DNA of 64,000 nucleotides, from NCBI GenBank assembly GCA_947307415.1, contig CAMZJA010000004.1:53751-117750 (forward strand), given 5' to 3'. The notes below the pieces were generated by a model. That model made no database searches. It was not told the origin of the DNA and saw only the letters and a list, made by a program, of their open reading frames with translations. Each line of letters opens with the position of its first letter. Position 1 is the stretch's first letter. Made by a program: the position numbers and the translations under genes. This DNA comes from an uncultured Bacteroidales bacterium. GTDB lineage: Bacteria; Bacteroidota; Bacteroidia; Bacteroidales; F082. Below are positions 43,358-53,335 of this stretch, piece by piece.

Positions 43358-44422
43358 TTAGAATAAAATTCTTGCGCCGATCTGATGTGTACCTTTCCAG
43401 TGTGCTGTGTTCTGGTATGAATAGTCGAGACAAACCTTCAAACCCTTCTTGTTGAGAGGAGCCTGAACTGTAGCACCGAGTGACAAACCTTTGTAAACGT
43501 TTGTGCAATCTGAATCCTCGATATTCTTTCTCATACCTTTCTCAATTGTGTAACCGCCGCGGAGCATGAGGATGTCACGGAATGAACCCTCAGCACCTAA
43601 AATGAACTGGTCTTTTGAGAATGCGTTTGAATTGAAGTTGAATGCCAATGTCAAACGGCTTGCGTTCTCAAAATTGAAGTCATATGCCGCAGCGATGTTC
43701 AACTGTGTAGGAAGCTCAAACTCATCAGCGCGTTGTACCACTGTGATATTTGATGACATACCGTCAAACAACACTGAATATGCAAGACCGTCGCCTTTGT
43801 ACTTCATGGTAGGTCCGATGTTCTTCAAAGCGATACCGAAGTGGATGTTATCGGTAAGACCTGTAACATACTGGATACCAGCGTCAAGAGCGACACCTGT
43901 TCCTGTCATATCTGAAATCTGTTCATTGATGATCTTCAACACGAAACCACCGTGGATACTATTTGAGAACGACTTCGCAACAGCGATGTTGATGTTCATC
44001 AAACTCGGCTTGTATGTACCAATACCTCCATCAGGGTTTTCTGTCGTAGTTCTATCAATCTCACCGAAGTTCATTGACATCACTGAGAGACCGGCCACAA
44101 CCGACTCTGAAACGCGTGTCAAAAAACCGAATGATACGACTTTCGTACCTGAACCGGCGAGCCAGTTGGTGTATGAGAAGTCGATATCCATAGTGTTGGT
44201 AAATGAGATACCCGCAACGTTGCTCCACATAGCGTCAACACCTTTGATGCTTGCCATACCGGCATTGCCCCAACCTGCTGATGTCGCCCATGGGTTGATC
44301 AACAACTCGTTAGCACCAGCCTGACCAGTTCTATCCTTATTACCTGCGAATGCCTCTGTGCTTGTTAATCCAATGATGATTGTCAAGCTTACTATTACGA
44401 TAGTTCTAAATAACTTTTTCAT
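43358..44422 (-). CDS. PorV/PorQ family outer-membrane barrel protein
   Basis: A 354-residue outer-membrane protein with signal peptide MKKLFRTIVIVSLTIIIGL...AFA. After it comes the family start TGQAGANELLINPWATSAGWGNAGMA, followed by WSNVAGISF and SYTNWLAG, the standard first strands of the PorV/PorQ (UPF0164) family. The rest is a 14-strand-like barrel ending GARILF with a terminal Phe. True PorV shuttles T9SS cargo from the translocon to the surface attachment machinery. This copy is the last gene of an operon with a TonB receptor and a large secreted protein, so it is probably a paralog dedicated to that partner and not the main PorV. Confidence 0.85.
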   Translation of the reverse strand: MKKLFRTIVIVSLTIIIGLTSTEAFAGNKDRTGQAGANELLINPWATSAGWGNAGMASIKGVDAMWSNVAGISFTNTMDIDFSYTNWLAGSGTKVVSFGFLTRVSESVVAGLSVMSMNFGEIDRTTTENPDGGIGTYKPSLMNINIAVAKSFSNSIHGGFVLKIINEQISDMTGTGVALDAGIQYVTGLTDNIHFGIALKNIGPTMKYKGDGLAYSVLFDGMSSNITVVQRADEFELPTQLNIAAAYDFNFENASRLTLAFNFNSNAFSKDQFILGAEGSFRDILMLRGGYTIEKGMRKNIEDSDCTNVYKGLSLGATVQAPLNKKGLKVCLDYSYQNTAHWKGTHQIGARILF

Positions 44423-44456
44423 GATCGTGTACTTTTAATTTGTTCGCAAATAAATA

Positions 44457-47400
44457 TTAGAATGTATTTAAGTCAACCTGACGCATTGCGCAATAGAACT
44501 TAACAGTATGTTCACCGCCGTTAACGTTATCTTTCACATGGATGATGTAGATACCGCTCGCGATAGGTGTGTTGGCATGGTTGGTCAAATCCCAATCTAT
44601 TGATGTGGTCGAAGAGTCATCTTTCTTAAACTGACGGATCTTGGTGCCGTTGACAGTGTAGATTGTCACGACGCACTCGTCAGGCAAGTTGGTGATCTTA
44701 ACTCTGTGTGTAAGAGCGTTCGGCTCGTAGTTAGCATAAGCATAGTATGGGTTTGGAACCACCTGTACAAGCTCGATGTCTTTCTCACCCTTGGCAGCGT
44801 CCTTGTAAACAGGACCATATCCCTTTGTGGTGAATGTGTAGTATGGCATATAACCCTCGTGATCCACATAGTCGACCAATTCGGCGAATTCTTCCGGATT
44901 AGCTTCAGGTGTGATCTGAAGCGGCACATTGCCATAACCTGCCTTGTAAGGTTTTGCAAGACGTACTGAAATCTTAACAGGATTGCCTTTCGGTAACCAT
45001 TTCTTGCCTTCAATAGGCATTGGCATACCAACCCATGCAGGCATCTTCCAATAAACGATCTTGAACACTTTACTGGTAGACTCTTTAGGAATGTCTTCAA
45101 TATATTTCAAACCGTCGTGTAAGAACTTACCACCATCGTATGCCGGGCACTTGAAGTCCCAAGCATAACCACTACCGCTGATAGCTTGATAATGGTTGTA
45201 CATCGGGAATACATACACATAGTGTTTTGCACCGAACAATGGTGTGCCGTCAATCTGGTTGTAGATAACAGGATCTGAATATTGTGAAGCACCTGCCGCT
45301 GCTGATGACTCTTTCAACGCTGGTGGGTTGAACATCATATCGCGACCGTTGAGGTCAGGATAGAATGAATCCTCACCGAAACCGATGTTCAAACGAGCAC
45401 CTGTCTCAATATCGATTGCATAGCCTGGGAACCAACCCATGCTGAATGCGCTGATATAGTTGGCTGCTTCCGGATCGTCGCTTGAGCCCATTGCAAGAGC
45501 GTCTGCATATGTTGCTGCTGCAGGATTACCGTTCTTGTCGACTGACGGAGCTTTACGCAAACCGAAGCGTTTTGCGCCATTTTCTGACAGATCAGGATCC
45601 ATACACATCTCAAACACAGGGCAACGGGTCCACTTCGACTTATCTGATGTCAACACGATATCGATTGAGCCGATGTTTCTGAAGACAGAGTCTTCGTGGT
45701 TGTTACCGTCGAACATTGGGCCAGGGTTACCAGCCTTACTGACTGTGGTGAGCATATATGGTGCCCATGAACCTTCAGCGATGTTCTCAAACACACCGGT
45801 CGGGTCGTATGGGTTGGAGTTACCTCCTGAGCTTGAACTCATAGCATAGTCGTTGTTAGCTGCATTCGACTGGTCGACATATGAACCGGCACGGATCCAG
45901 TTGAGAGGATCTGACGGGTCAGAATCACTGTCTCTGATACCAGAGAGCCAACGGTTAGAACTGTCAGCGTATGTCACTGATGTTGTAATCAAACCGTCGT
46001 CCGGTGAAAGGACAGCCCAAGCTATACTCGATGATGTGCTACCTGTACCTGTAGTACCGACGTTGTATGGACCGATGTTCCAGCACTGTTCAATGTTGAC
46101 TGAGATACCTCTTTCGAGGAACACCACCTCATTTGAACTTTCTGTTGTGGTCTTTGATGTATCTGTCCATCCAGTCTCAAGATCCTTAAGAGTCCACTTG
46201 AATGCTTTCTTTGCAGCTCTATCGCCTGTAACTGACACATCGCCTGTGACGTGCTCAATATAAACATCCTGGAATTCACGATACCAAAGTGCATAGTCTG
46301 CAGCCTTGACATTCAACGGGTCGATGATCTTAACATCGATAGGACCATAACCTCTCTTGAATGTTGGGTGATAAATCACAGGATATTCAGCCATACCGTA
46401 AATGTTGGTTTCGCTTGCAATCGGACGTGACAACAATTCTTTGACATCTTTCTTCGACATCTCAATCTGGTTACCACCGTTTCCAACGCCAATCCAACGT
46501 TTTACAACCGGCTGATCGCCGTATGATGAGTTGATAACAGTACCGTTCACAATCTTATGTGGAACAGCTGAATACAACTTGATGTTCTTACGACCTGCGA
46601 GGTAAGGCAACTTCTGACCGTCTGATGGATTCAACGGATCCGGATTGTACTCATGGTAATTGTTATATGCATAAGCTATTGCCATGAAGTAATAGGTGTG
46701 ATGGTTGACAAGGTTCGGGTCGTTGTTCTTTGAGAACTGATCCTGTGTCACCACGAATGAGTGGCTGATACCGTTGTCGCCGCCGTCAACCATGAGAGTA
46801 GGAATACTCTGCTGGAGATCGTCATCATAGATGAAGTTGATGATTCTGCTGACATTGTTCTTAACGTCGCACTGGAAGATCAAACGTGCCTTCGTCTCAT
46901 CGTTAAGCTCGTCGACACTGACTTCCTGGTTAGCAAGCTGATAGATCTGATATCCTTCGAAACGGAAATATCTGTCATACTCGTTGCCGAGAGAGTCTTT
47001 TTCCGGAATGTTAGGATCCATCTCAATGTAACCTTCGTTAGCGTTATTTGATGCATCTGAATTTGACAGATAGATGATGAGTTTTCTGTCGAGTTCGCGA
47101 ATTGTCAAGTCTGGTGCGTTAGGACCATCGAGAACTTTGAAGCAGTTATCGAACATCTGCTGGCACTTATCGTCAACCTTACGGAGCAATTCCACTGATG
47201 ACCATGGTTTACCTGTAGTAGCGCGAGCCCACGGCACACCGAATGTGATGTAGTTAACAGCACCTGCCTTCAATGTGAAAGGACCTGCTGACTGCATGAA
47301 ACGACGGTCGTTGACAGGGTTTGGTGAACCGTTGTTACCGGTCTCTTCGCTCCAGTACTTACCGTTCTGGTTGAAACCGCCTTCAGGTGTCAAACCACCA

Positions 47401-48857
47401 GTACCCCAGTTACATTTATCCGAGTCGTATGGGAACATGAAGTCGCAAGCAGGACCGACTGTACCGGCAGCGCCTGGAACAGCTGTACCACCGTACTGCA
47501 TCTTAGCACCATTCTTCCAAATACCTCTAAGGAGAAGGTAGTATTCAGCGGCTTTATCAGGGTCACCGTTCACTGATGATGATGTGTTATCGTGATACAC
47601 GAAACGACGCATACCATAACGTTCGTCATCGATGATGCCGTTACCGAAGTTCACACCGTTGATACTCTCATCGCAGAGCTGTACTCCGAGTGAGTCGTAT
47701 TTAGGGTTGTCGAGTCCATCTGGATCGAGGTATGGGCCCTGGAAGAAGTCGACACCAACCGCTGGAGGGTTAGCACCGTAAGCTTCTGTCTGACCGCTAC
47801 CGTCGATAGCCGCACCGTTGTAACCGTAACCGAGACCACGTCCAACGTCGCAACCTACATAGTCGTCCTTAGCATAACCAAGGTCAACGTCTGTCCAAGG
47901 TGAGAAGTATGTGTTGGTCAAGGTATAAGTTGAACGGTTGATAATCTCGTAGCTATAGAATGTCATGTTGTTGATCTCATCATTTGTCGAGAAAGCAAAT
48001 GCTTGAGCTCTGATTTCCATACCGATAGCTGAACCGCCTGTTTCGGTGTGTGAGTTACCTTTATCGTTAAACACCCACCAGATTGTCTGGTCACCCTTGA
48101 TAACTTGGTCGGAGAGGATTGATCCGTGAACTGTACCGGCAACGATTTCCTCCATTGTAGGAGTCTGTGTGTGGCAGAGGTCATTGTCGATGTCGTAGTA
48201 TGGATAGTCACCTGCTGTAGGATCGTAAATACCATCTTCATCGTTATCATAGAAAGGAGCGAGGTAATAGCTCATTCCTCTTGACGGGTCACCGTGAGCC
48301 GGCCAGTTAACGATGTTAGCCGGGATCTCATAACCTGCAGCTGGAATACCATGTTCATCGCAGTGTGCGAGGAAGTCGTCGACTTCAGCACGTGTGATGT
48401 TGTACATCTTGTCGTATTCCATACAGGTTGCAGGATCGATAGATGCTGTACCGTCGACTGTAAGAGGACCTGTCCAGAAGTCGTTACCACCAGGGAAATT
48501 CTGTGATGCCGGACCCTGACGGAAACGGACAGCGGCGCACTTCAACTGGTTGTTGATGTCCATACCTGCAATCCAAAGTGATCCTGCGTACAATGAAGTT
48601 GCGGAACCGTTGGCAGGGATGTAGTACTTAGCGCCTGATCCGCCCGGGAGGTCCCACCACATATCACCACCGGCATTGACACGAACTCTAGCGTTGTTGA
48701 TGTTCAACCAAGCATACGTTGAAGAAGGTGTACATCCAGCAGTGGTTTGTTTCAGATTCCGAGTTTGTGGTCCATTCATCTGAACCTTCTCGGCTCTTAC
48801 TTCAGTTACACTTGCAATAAGAAATGCAACAGTTAATAAACGAATTATAGTCTTCAT
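44457..48857 (-). CDS. very large secreted protein with FlgD/T9SS-like C-terminal domain
   Basis: A 1466-residue protein with signal peptide MKTIIRLLTVAFLIASVTEVRA. The body is rich in Asp, Asn, Gly and aromatic residues, with repeated calcium-site-like DxDxDG stretches (DNDEDGIYDPTAGDYPYYDIDND near 200-225) and blocks such as SLWIAGMD near the start. The C-terminal 100 residues contain VVPNPYYAYANYE, VTIYTVNGTKIRQF and ASGIYIIHV, a FlgD-Ig/T9SS type A-like fold. It ends atypically in MRQVDLNTF instead of the usual Lys-rich end. It is a likely surface or matrix protein exported through T9SS. It sits between the TonB receptor (23-bp gap) and the PorV-like barrel (34-bp gap). Function unknown. 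Confidence 0.8.
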   Translation of the reverse strand: MKTIIRLLTVAFLIASVTEVRAEKVQMNGPQTRNLKQTTAGCTPSSTYAWLNINNARVRVNAGGDMWWDLPGGSGAKYYIPANGSATSLYAGSLWIAGMDINNQLKCAAVRFRQGPASQNFPGGNDFWTGPLTVDGTASIDPATCMEYDKMYNITRAEVDDFLAHCDEHGIPAAGYEIPANIVNWPAHGDPSRGMSYYLAPFYDNDEDGIYDPTAGDYPYYDIDNDLCHTQTPTMEEIVAGTVHGSILSDQVIKGDQTIWWVFNDKGNSHTETGGSAIGMEIRAQAFAFSTNDEINNMTFYSYEIINRSTYTLTNTYFSPWTDVDLGYAKDDYVGCDVGRGLGYGYNGAAIDGSGQTEAYGANPPAVGVDFFQGPYLDPDGLDNPKYDSLGVQLCDESINGVNFGNGIIDDERYGMRRFVYHDNTSSSVNGDPDKAAEYYLLLRGIWKNGAKMQYGGTAVPGAAGTVGPACDFMFPYDSDKCNWGTGGLTPEGGFNQNGKYWSEETGNNGSPNPVNDRRFMQSAGPFTLKAGAVNYITFGVPWARATTGKPWSSVELLRKVDDKCQQMFDNCFKVLDGPNAPDLTIRELDRKLIIYLSNSDASNNANEGYIEMDPNIPEKDSLGNEYDRYFRFEGYQIYQLANQEVSVDELNDETKARLIFQCDVKNNVSRIINFIYDDDLQQSIPTLMVDGGDNGISHSFVVTQDQFSKNNDPNLVNHHTYYFMAIAYAYNNYHEYNPDPLNPSDGQKLPYLAGRKNIKLYSAVPHKIVNGTVINSSYGDQPVVKRWIGVGNGGNQIEMSKKDVKELLSRPIASETNIYGMAEYPVIYHPTFKRGYGPIDVKIIDPLNVKAADYALWYREFQDVYIEHVTGDVSVTGDRAAKKAFKWTLKDLETGWTDTSKTTTESSNEVVFLERGISVNIEQCWNIGPYNVGTTGTGSTSSSIAWAVLSPDDGLITTSVTYADSSNRWLSGIRDSDSDPSDPLNWIRAGSYVDQSNAANNDYAMSSSSGGNSNPYDPTGVFENIAEGSWAPYMLTTVSKAGNPGPMFDGNNHEDSVFRNIGSIDIVLTSDKSKWTRCPVFEMCMDPDLSENGAKRFGLRKAPSVDKNGNPAAATYADALAMGSSDDPEAANYISAFSMGWFPGYAIDIETGARLNIGFGEDSFYPDLNGRDMMFNPPALKESSAAAGASQYSDPVIYNQIDGTPLFGAKHYVYVFPMYNHYQAISGSGYAWDFKCPAYDGGKFLHDGLKYIEDIPKESTSKVFKIVYWKMPAWVGMPMPIEGKKWLPKGNPVKISVRLAKPYKAGYGNVPLQITPEANPEEFAELVDYVDHEGYMPYYTFTTKGYGPVYKDAAKGEKDIELVQVVPNPYYAYANYEPNALTHRVKITNLPDECVVTIYTVNGTKIRQFKKDDSSTTSIDWDLTNHANTPIASGIYIIHVKDNVNGGEHTVKFYCAMRQVDLNTF

Positions 48858-48880
48858 ATTATCAGTATTTATTTTTCTGT

Positions 48881-51800
48881 TTAGAAGTTAAAGATCATAC
48901 CAATTCTAATCTGACGTGGTGCCGAATAGTGACCTGCGTCGTTGACATAGAGGCTATACAATTCTGCATACGAATCAGCATTTGTCTGGTTTGCGATTTC
49001 GCGCTGCCATTCAGGAGCTGAAAGGTAACCATCGTCATCAGGGTTACCGGTTGCATGGTAAACACCAATGATATTCTTTGAATTCAGCACGTTGAGAACC
49101 TGGAGATAAACGTTAAGATATGAAACGCGTTTTTCACCATCTTTCTTATTGAACGTCACATTGATGTCCTTGTCGATCTTCATATCGAAACGGAATGCCC
49201 ATGGGAGGCGTGAGCCGTAGTATGAACCCTTCAACAAGTTAGTACCTGAAGTGATAGGAGAGTTGATGTTGCTTGATGCTGTGTAAGGAGTACCTGAACC
49301 ACCTTGCATTGTGATGGCGACACCGGTATTTGCCAACCACTGGATAGGCTTCTTGCCTGATTCTTCGCGTTTTGTCACAGGGCCGTTGTAGTCCTTGCCG
49401 TCAGCGAAACGATAATCCAATGTCACGTTGAACTGGTGACGACGGTCCCAAGGCATTGCGAATGTTGAACGCAAGTTAGGAACACCTGCCGCGATCAAAG
49501 CGCTCATTGTGGTTGATGATGCACCTGTAGCGTTGGTGTACTGCAATGTGTAAGAAGCACGCAGACGAACGTTCTTTGTTCTACGTAAGTCGTATGATGC
49601 TGTGATACCTTTAACAGTACCGAAGTCCAAGTTGCTGTATGATGAGTAATCCTTAGGATATGCACCTGTGTAACGATACATCTGGATCATGTTACGCAAC
49701 TCCTTATAATAAGCTGTGATTGTCATTGATGACGAGTTCGTCAGCTTCTGGGTGAAACCGAGCTCATAGTCGATTGTCTGTGATGGCTTAAGAGCCGGGT
49801 TGTTAAGAGTGCTGCTATTCTGCTCGAAGTAGTAGTAATCGTAGATGTTGGTGTGGATGTTTGAAGGACGCTGTGTCAAAACATCGTAGTGTGCGAAGAA
49901 CAAAGCGTCATCCGAAATCGGGAATGAGAATGAGATACGTGGCATCACGCTCCATTGTGGACTGTAGTCCTTGAATGAACTGACGTCGACGTGCTCCTGG
50001 TCCTTCTTCTTGATCCATGCTGTGACACCGCTACCTGCATCCAATGTTGTAGGGTCGCTGATTTCAGCACCGTTGGCATCATACCAAGTGTTTTCATAAC
50101 GATAACCCATGATCTGGGTGATGTTCTTGATATCGTTGACGTAAACAGCATAGTCGCTGCCGATGTTGCCAGGAACAGAAACTGTTGTACCGTCTGACAG
50201 AGTGATTTGACCGTTGTTGATCTTATCACCTACTGTATAGTAATCATAGAGGATATATGGGTCTTTCAAGACCTTCTGGTTAGCGTCGAAACGGTCGACA
50301 CGGACACCGACGTTGAAGATGAGGTCTTTGAAAGCGAACTTATCCTGAATGTAACCTGCCATGTAGATAGGTCTGTATGAGCCCACCGGACGTGTGTAGT
50401 TACCGTTCTCATCCTTCTCTGTGAAGAAGTCTTCAAAACTTGGCTGTTTCTTGAGTTTGTTTCCGAGATAGTCATAGCCGTAGTAATCGACGTATGAGCT
50501 ACCGTTCTGTGTCAACTCGTCTGGAGTGAACATGCTGATGTCGAAGCCATCGTTGAGATAAGCTTTGTGCATCTTACCGTTTTTGTCATAGTATTCAATT
50601 GAGTTATCATTGAAGTCGTATGAGTCGGTATTGATCCAGTCGACGCCGGTAACGTTAAGACCGAGAGCCTCACGTAGGTTCTTGTCGAACTGATACTGGT
50701 CGGCGGCGTTGTATTTTCTGTAGTATTTGATAGTATCAACGAAGCCGTTGTAGCTGACAACCTGTGGGTTGTTGATATCCAACTGATCGATGTGGAAGTT
50801 GGTGAGGTTTCTCATGAGGTACCACAAGCTACGGCCATTGACGCCATAATATCTGCTGTTACGCTGCTCATACTGGAGACCGAGTTTGATTTCGTGGTTT
50901 CCAAGAGTCATAGCTGTAGCGAGGTTCACATTGAACTGATCGGTTTCGCTAAATGCGTAATTTGCTTGGATTGTACCAGGAGCTGCATACAAACCATAGA
51001 ATGGTGATGGTGAACCTGAGTTAAGAAGACCGCTGTTCAACTGGATATAGTCGAAGTTGTTGTAGTGACCGACAGGATCATCATACAAGTCATAAAGTGC
51101 AGTGGTGTAGTTTGCAAGCAATGGGTTGAAACCGCTTGATGCATCGAACTTAACCAATGTATCATAGTCCCATGATGTTGTATGCCACACGTTGTTGTAA
51201 GTATGACCATGAACGGTGATAGCTGTATCCATTGCATAAGATGGGGTCTTATAGATGGAGTACTTACCGAGATAACCGTATTTCCAGATATCTTTCTTAT
51301 GATCCGGGTCATAGTTCTTTGCATTGTATCTTGTGTAGTCGACCTGAATGCTGTAGTAGAAGTTCTTGATGAACGATGTGCTTTCAGGAGCCGTTGGGAA
51401 TCTCTGTGAGAAGTTACCATACACACGCCATGTCTGATTGTCGTAGATATAGTTCTTTTCGAAGTTGAAGAATTCCTGACCACGACCATATCCGTGACCT
51501 CTTGACTTGTTGAAGCTACCGCCGAATCTCAAGTTGATGGTCTCAGTTGTACGGATACTGATGTTACCTGTGAGAGCTGTGCTCCAGTTTGATGTATTCT
51601 GTGAGTTCTTCACATATTCCATCGAGCCCATTCTTGTGTATTCACCATGAGGATAGACACCGTCGCCTGAGCTACCTGTTACGAGAGGTTTTTCTTTGAT
51701 CTGATCCAACCAATCTTCAGAAGCTCTGTAGTGACCGATTGCCGAAATCCAGCCATCCTTGTTACGGTTGAACTCACCTGAGAGGAAGAATCCTAACAGA

Positions 51801-52594
51801 GCTGTCTCTGATTTCTTACCTTTGATGAGTGGTCCCTGGATGTTGAATCCGACTCTGGTGTGGCCGTATCCGTCGATTGACTGTTCGATTTCAGCACCTG
51901 CGCCAAATGTTCTTGAAGGGCCTTTAGTGGTCATGTTGATGATACCACCGGTAACGTCACCGTACATAGCAGGTGTACCGGAGAGCATAACCTCCACTTG
52001 GTCGATAGCCGACTGTGGCACTGACGACTGTCCGATAACACGAACACCGTCGATGTAGTAAACAGTACCTTCAGAACGTGCACCACGCATGTTACCGACT
52101 TCACCGTCAGCCGAGAACACACCACCGACGGTAGCAGCGACTGCTTCTGCCGAACGGTTAGGCATCTTCGCGATTTCCTCGGCGGTGATGGTAGCACCAG
52201 CTGAAGTCTGGTCCTTTGAAATCAAAGGCACCTTGTAATCGACGATCTCAACAGCATCAAGCACTTCCGACTGCATGCTCATTGGGATGTCCTGGAAGGT
52301 AATCTTGTTACCTGAAATCACAACGCCTTTCATGAGGAAAGTGTTGTAACCAACGAATGTTGCTCTAAGGTCATAAGTTCCTGGTGGAATAGGGTTGATG
52401 TCATAATTTCCATCGAAATCCGTACTAGCACCACCCACCTGTGTACCGCCGTTTTCCAACACGACGTTGGCAAATGGAATAGGCTCGCCGGTATCTTTGT
52501 CTTTAATGACACCCTTGAGACGACCTTGTTGTGCAAGCGCTAACGACCACGACGTCAGCACGATGCAGAGTAAAAATAGTAATTTTTTTAACAT
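48881..52594 (-). CDS. TonB-dependent receptor
   Basis: A 1237-residue outer-membrane receptor, signal peptide MLKKLLFLLCIVLTSWSLALAQ. A carboxypeptidase-regulatory-like domain (about 23-110, GVIKDKDTGEPIPFANVVL) is followed by the plug (about 125-240, AVAATVGGVFSADGEVGNMRG, YYIDGVRVIG and DVTGGIINMTTKG). The large barrel ends RQIRIGMIFNF with the terminal Phe needed for outer-membrane insertion. No SusD partner follows; instead it leads an operon with a very large secreted protein and a PorV/PorQ-type barrel. Size and the adjacent genes suggest a receptor for a protein or large ligand, not a simple oligosaccharide importer. Promoter at 52658. Confidence 0.88.
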   Translation of the reverse strand: MLKKLLFLLCIVLTSWSLALAQQGRLKGVIKDKDTGEPIPFANVVLENGGTQVGGASTDFDGNYDINPIPPGTYDLRATFVGYNTFLMKGVVISGNKITFQDIPMSMQSEVLDAVEIVDYKVPLISKDQTSAGATITAEEIAKMPNRSAEAVAATVGGVFSADGEVGNMRGARSEGTVYYIDGVRVIGQSSVPQSAIDQVEVMLSGTPAMYGDVTGGIINMTTKGPSRTFGAGAEIEQSIDGYGHTRVGFNIQGPLIKGKKSETALLGFFLSGEFNRNKDGWISAIGHYRASEDWLDQIKEKPLVTGSSGDGVYPHGEYTRMGSMEYVKNSQNTSNWSTALTGNISIRTTETINLRFGGSFNKSRGHGYGRGQEFFNFEKNYIYDNQTWRVYGNFSQRFPTAPESTSFIKNFYYSIQVDYTRYNAKNYDPDHKKDIWKYGYLGKYSIYKTPSYAMDTAITVHGHTYNNVWHTTSWDYDTLVKFDASSGFNPLLANYTTALYDLYDDPVGHYNNFDYIQLNSGLLNSGSPSPFYGLYAAPGTIQANYAFSETDQFNVNLATAMTLGNHEIKLGLQYEQRNSRYYGVNGRSLWYLMRNLTNFHIDQLDINNPQVVSYNGFVDTIKYYRKYNAADQYQFDKNLREALGLNVTGVDWINTDSYDFNDNSIEYYDKNGKMHKAYLNDGFDISMFTPDELTQNGSSYVDYYGYDYLGNKLKKQPSFEDFFTEKDENGNYTRPVGSYRPIYMAGYIQDKFAFKDLIFNVGVRVDRFDANQKVLKDPYILYDYYTVGDKINNGQITLSDGTTVSVPGNIGSDYAVYVNDIKNITQIMGYRYENTWYDANGAEISDPTTLDAGSGVTAWIKKKDQEHVDVSSFKDYSPQWSVMPRISFSFPISDDALFFAHYDVLTQRPSNIHTNIYDYYYFEQNSSTLNNPALKPSQTIDYELGFTQKLTNSSSMTITAYYKELRNMIQMYRYTGAYPKDYSSYSNLDFGTVKGITASYDLRRTKNVRLRASYTLQYTNATGASSTTMSALIAAGVPNLRSTFAMPWDRRHQFNVTLDYRFADGKDYNGPVTKREESGKKPIQWLANTGVAITMQGGSGTPYTASSNINSPITSGTNLLKGSYYGSRLPWAFRFDMKIDKDINVTFNKKDGEKRVSYLNVYLQVLNVLNSKNIIGVYHATGNPDDDGYLSAPEWQREIANQTNADSYAELYSLYVNDAGHYSAPRQIRIGMIFNF

Positions 52595-52657
52595 ACCTTG
52601 AATTTTTATGTTATACTCAAATTAATTTACCTTTTTTTAGTGCACATTTTTAGGGTT

Positions 52658-52665
52658 CAAAAATA
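52658..52665 (-). promoter_or_regulatory. promoter -7 element of the TonB receptor operon
   Basis: CAAAAATA is TATTTTTG on the minus strand, 64 bp before the ATG at 52594. The remainder of the 294-bp spacer to 52888 is A/T-rich; apart from the promoter at 52872 nothing else is evident. Confidence 0.6.
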
Positions 52666-52871
52666 CAACAATTTTTTCATTCCCACAAGCAAATTATTTT
52701 TATTTCAGTAAAATATTTTTCAACTTTTTTAATCAAATCATTGTAACACGTTCAAAATAAACATTTTATATTTCCAAAAAATCAGAGAATTTTTTTCGTA
52801 AAAAAGGAAAAATCGCGTCTCAGAAAAGATTTTTTATCCACATTTTGACATTATTTTGTTAAAAAAAATAT

Positions 52872-52879
52872 TAATTTTG
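52872..52879 (+). promoter_or_regulatory. promoter -7 element of the 52889 lipoprotein gene
   Basis: TAATTTTG, 9 bp before the first ATG (52889), giving a leader of only a few bases. Confidence 0.55.
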
Positions 52880-52888
52880 CACCAAAAT

Positions 52889-53335
52889 ATGTCCGAAATG
52901 AAGAAATTTTTGAATTTTTTAATCATCATTTTTGCCGTTTCGATGGCGATTTTTGTCACTTCGTGCAACAAAAAGCCTTACAATCCAAACCAGCCGAATG
53001 TCGACATCAACTTTACCATTTATCCAAACACTCTTGAATATCAAGAACTTAACACTGTAGGAGGCTGGCTTTATGTCACAGCGCCTCTGCCAAGCTACGG
53101 TATTATTATATATAGGTATACCCTGAACGAGTTCAAGGCTTATGAACGCAAGGCTCCAAACAGCCCATACGCCTGCGCCAACAACCGCCTGATTGTTGAT
53201 TTTCCGTTCGTTCTCGACACCTGCATCAACTACAAATACTCGATACTCGACGGTAGTATCATCGAAGGCACGGGGTACAACCTGATAGAATACTTCACCG
53301 AATTCGACGGATCGGCACTGAGGGTGTACAATTAA
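52889..53335 (+). CDS. Rieske-fold-like lipoprotein lacking cluster ligands
   Basis: A 148-residue lipoprotein (lipobox Cys26, IFVTSC). The ATG at 52889 is the first after the promoter; the second ATG at 52898 (MKKFLN) would also work. The pattern GGWLYVTAP, then [30 protein letters not shown] and [12 protein letters not shown] closely follows small Rieske [2Fe-2S]-type lipoproteins common in Bacteroidota. The cluster ligands are missing: no Cys-x-His follows AYER, and Cys112 lacks the His three residues later (Tyr115). Only Cys96 and Cys112 remain in the mature part. It is thus a likely cluster-less relative with unknown role. It overlaps convergent ahcY by 4 bp. Confidence 0.75.
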   Translation: MSEMKKFLNFLIIIFAVSMAIFVTSCNKKPYNPNQPNVDINFTIYPNTLEYQELNTVGGWLYVTAPLPSYGIIIYRYTLNEFKAYERKAPNSPYACANNRLIVDFPFVLDTCINYKYSILDGSIIEGTGYNLIEYFTEFDGSALRVYN

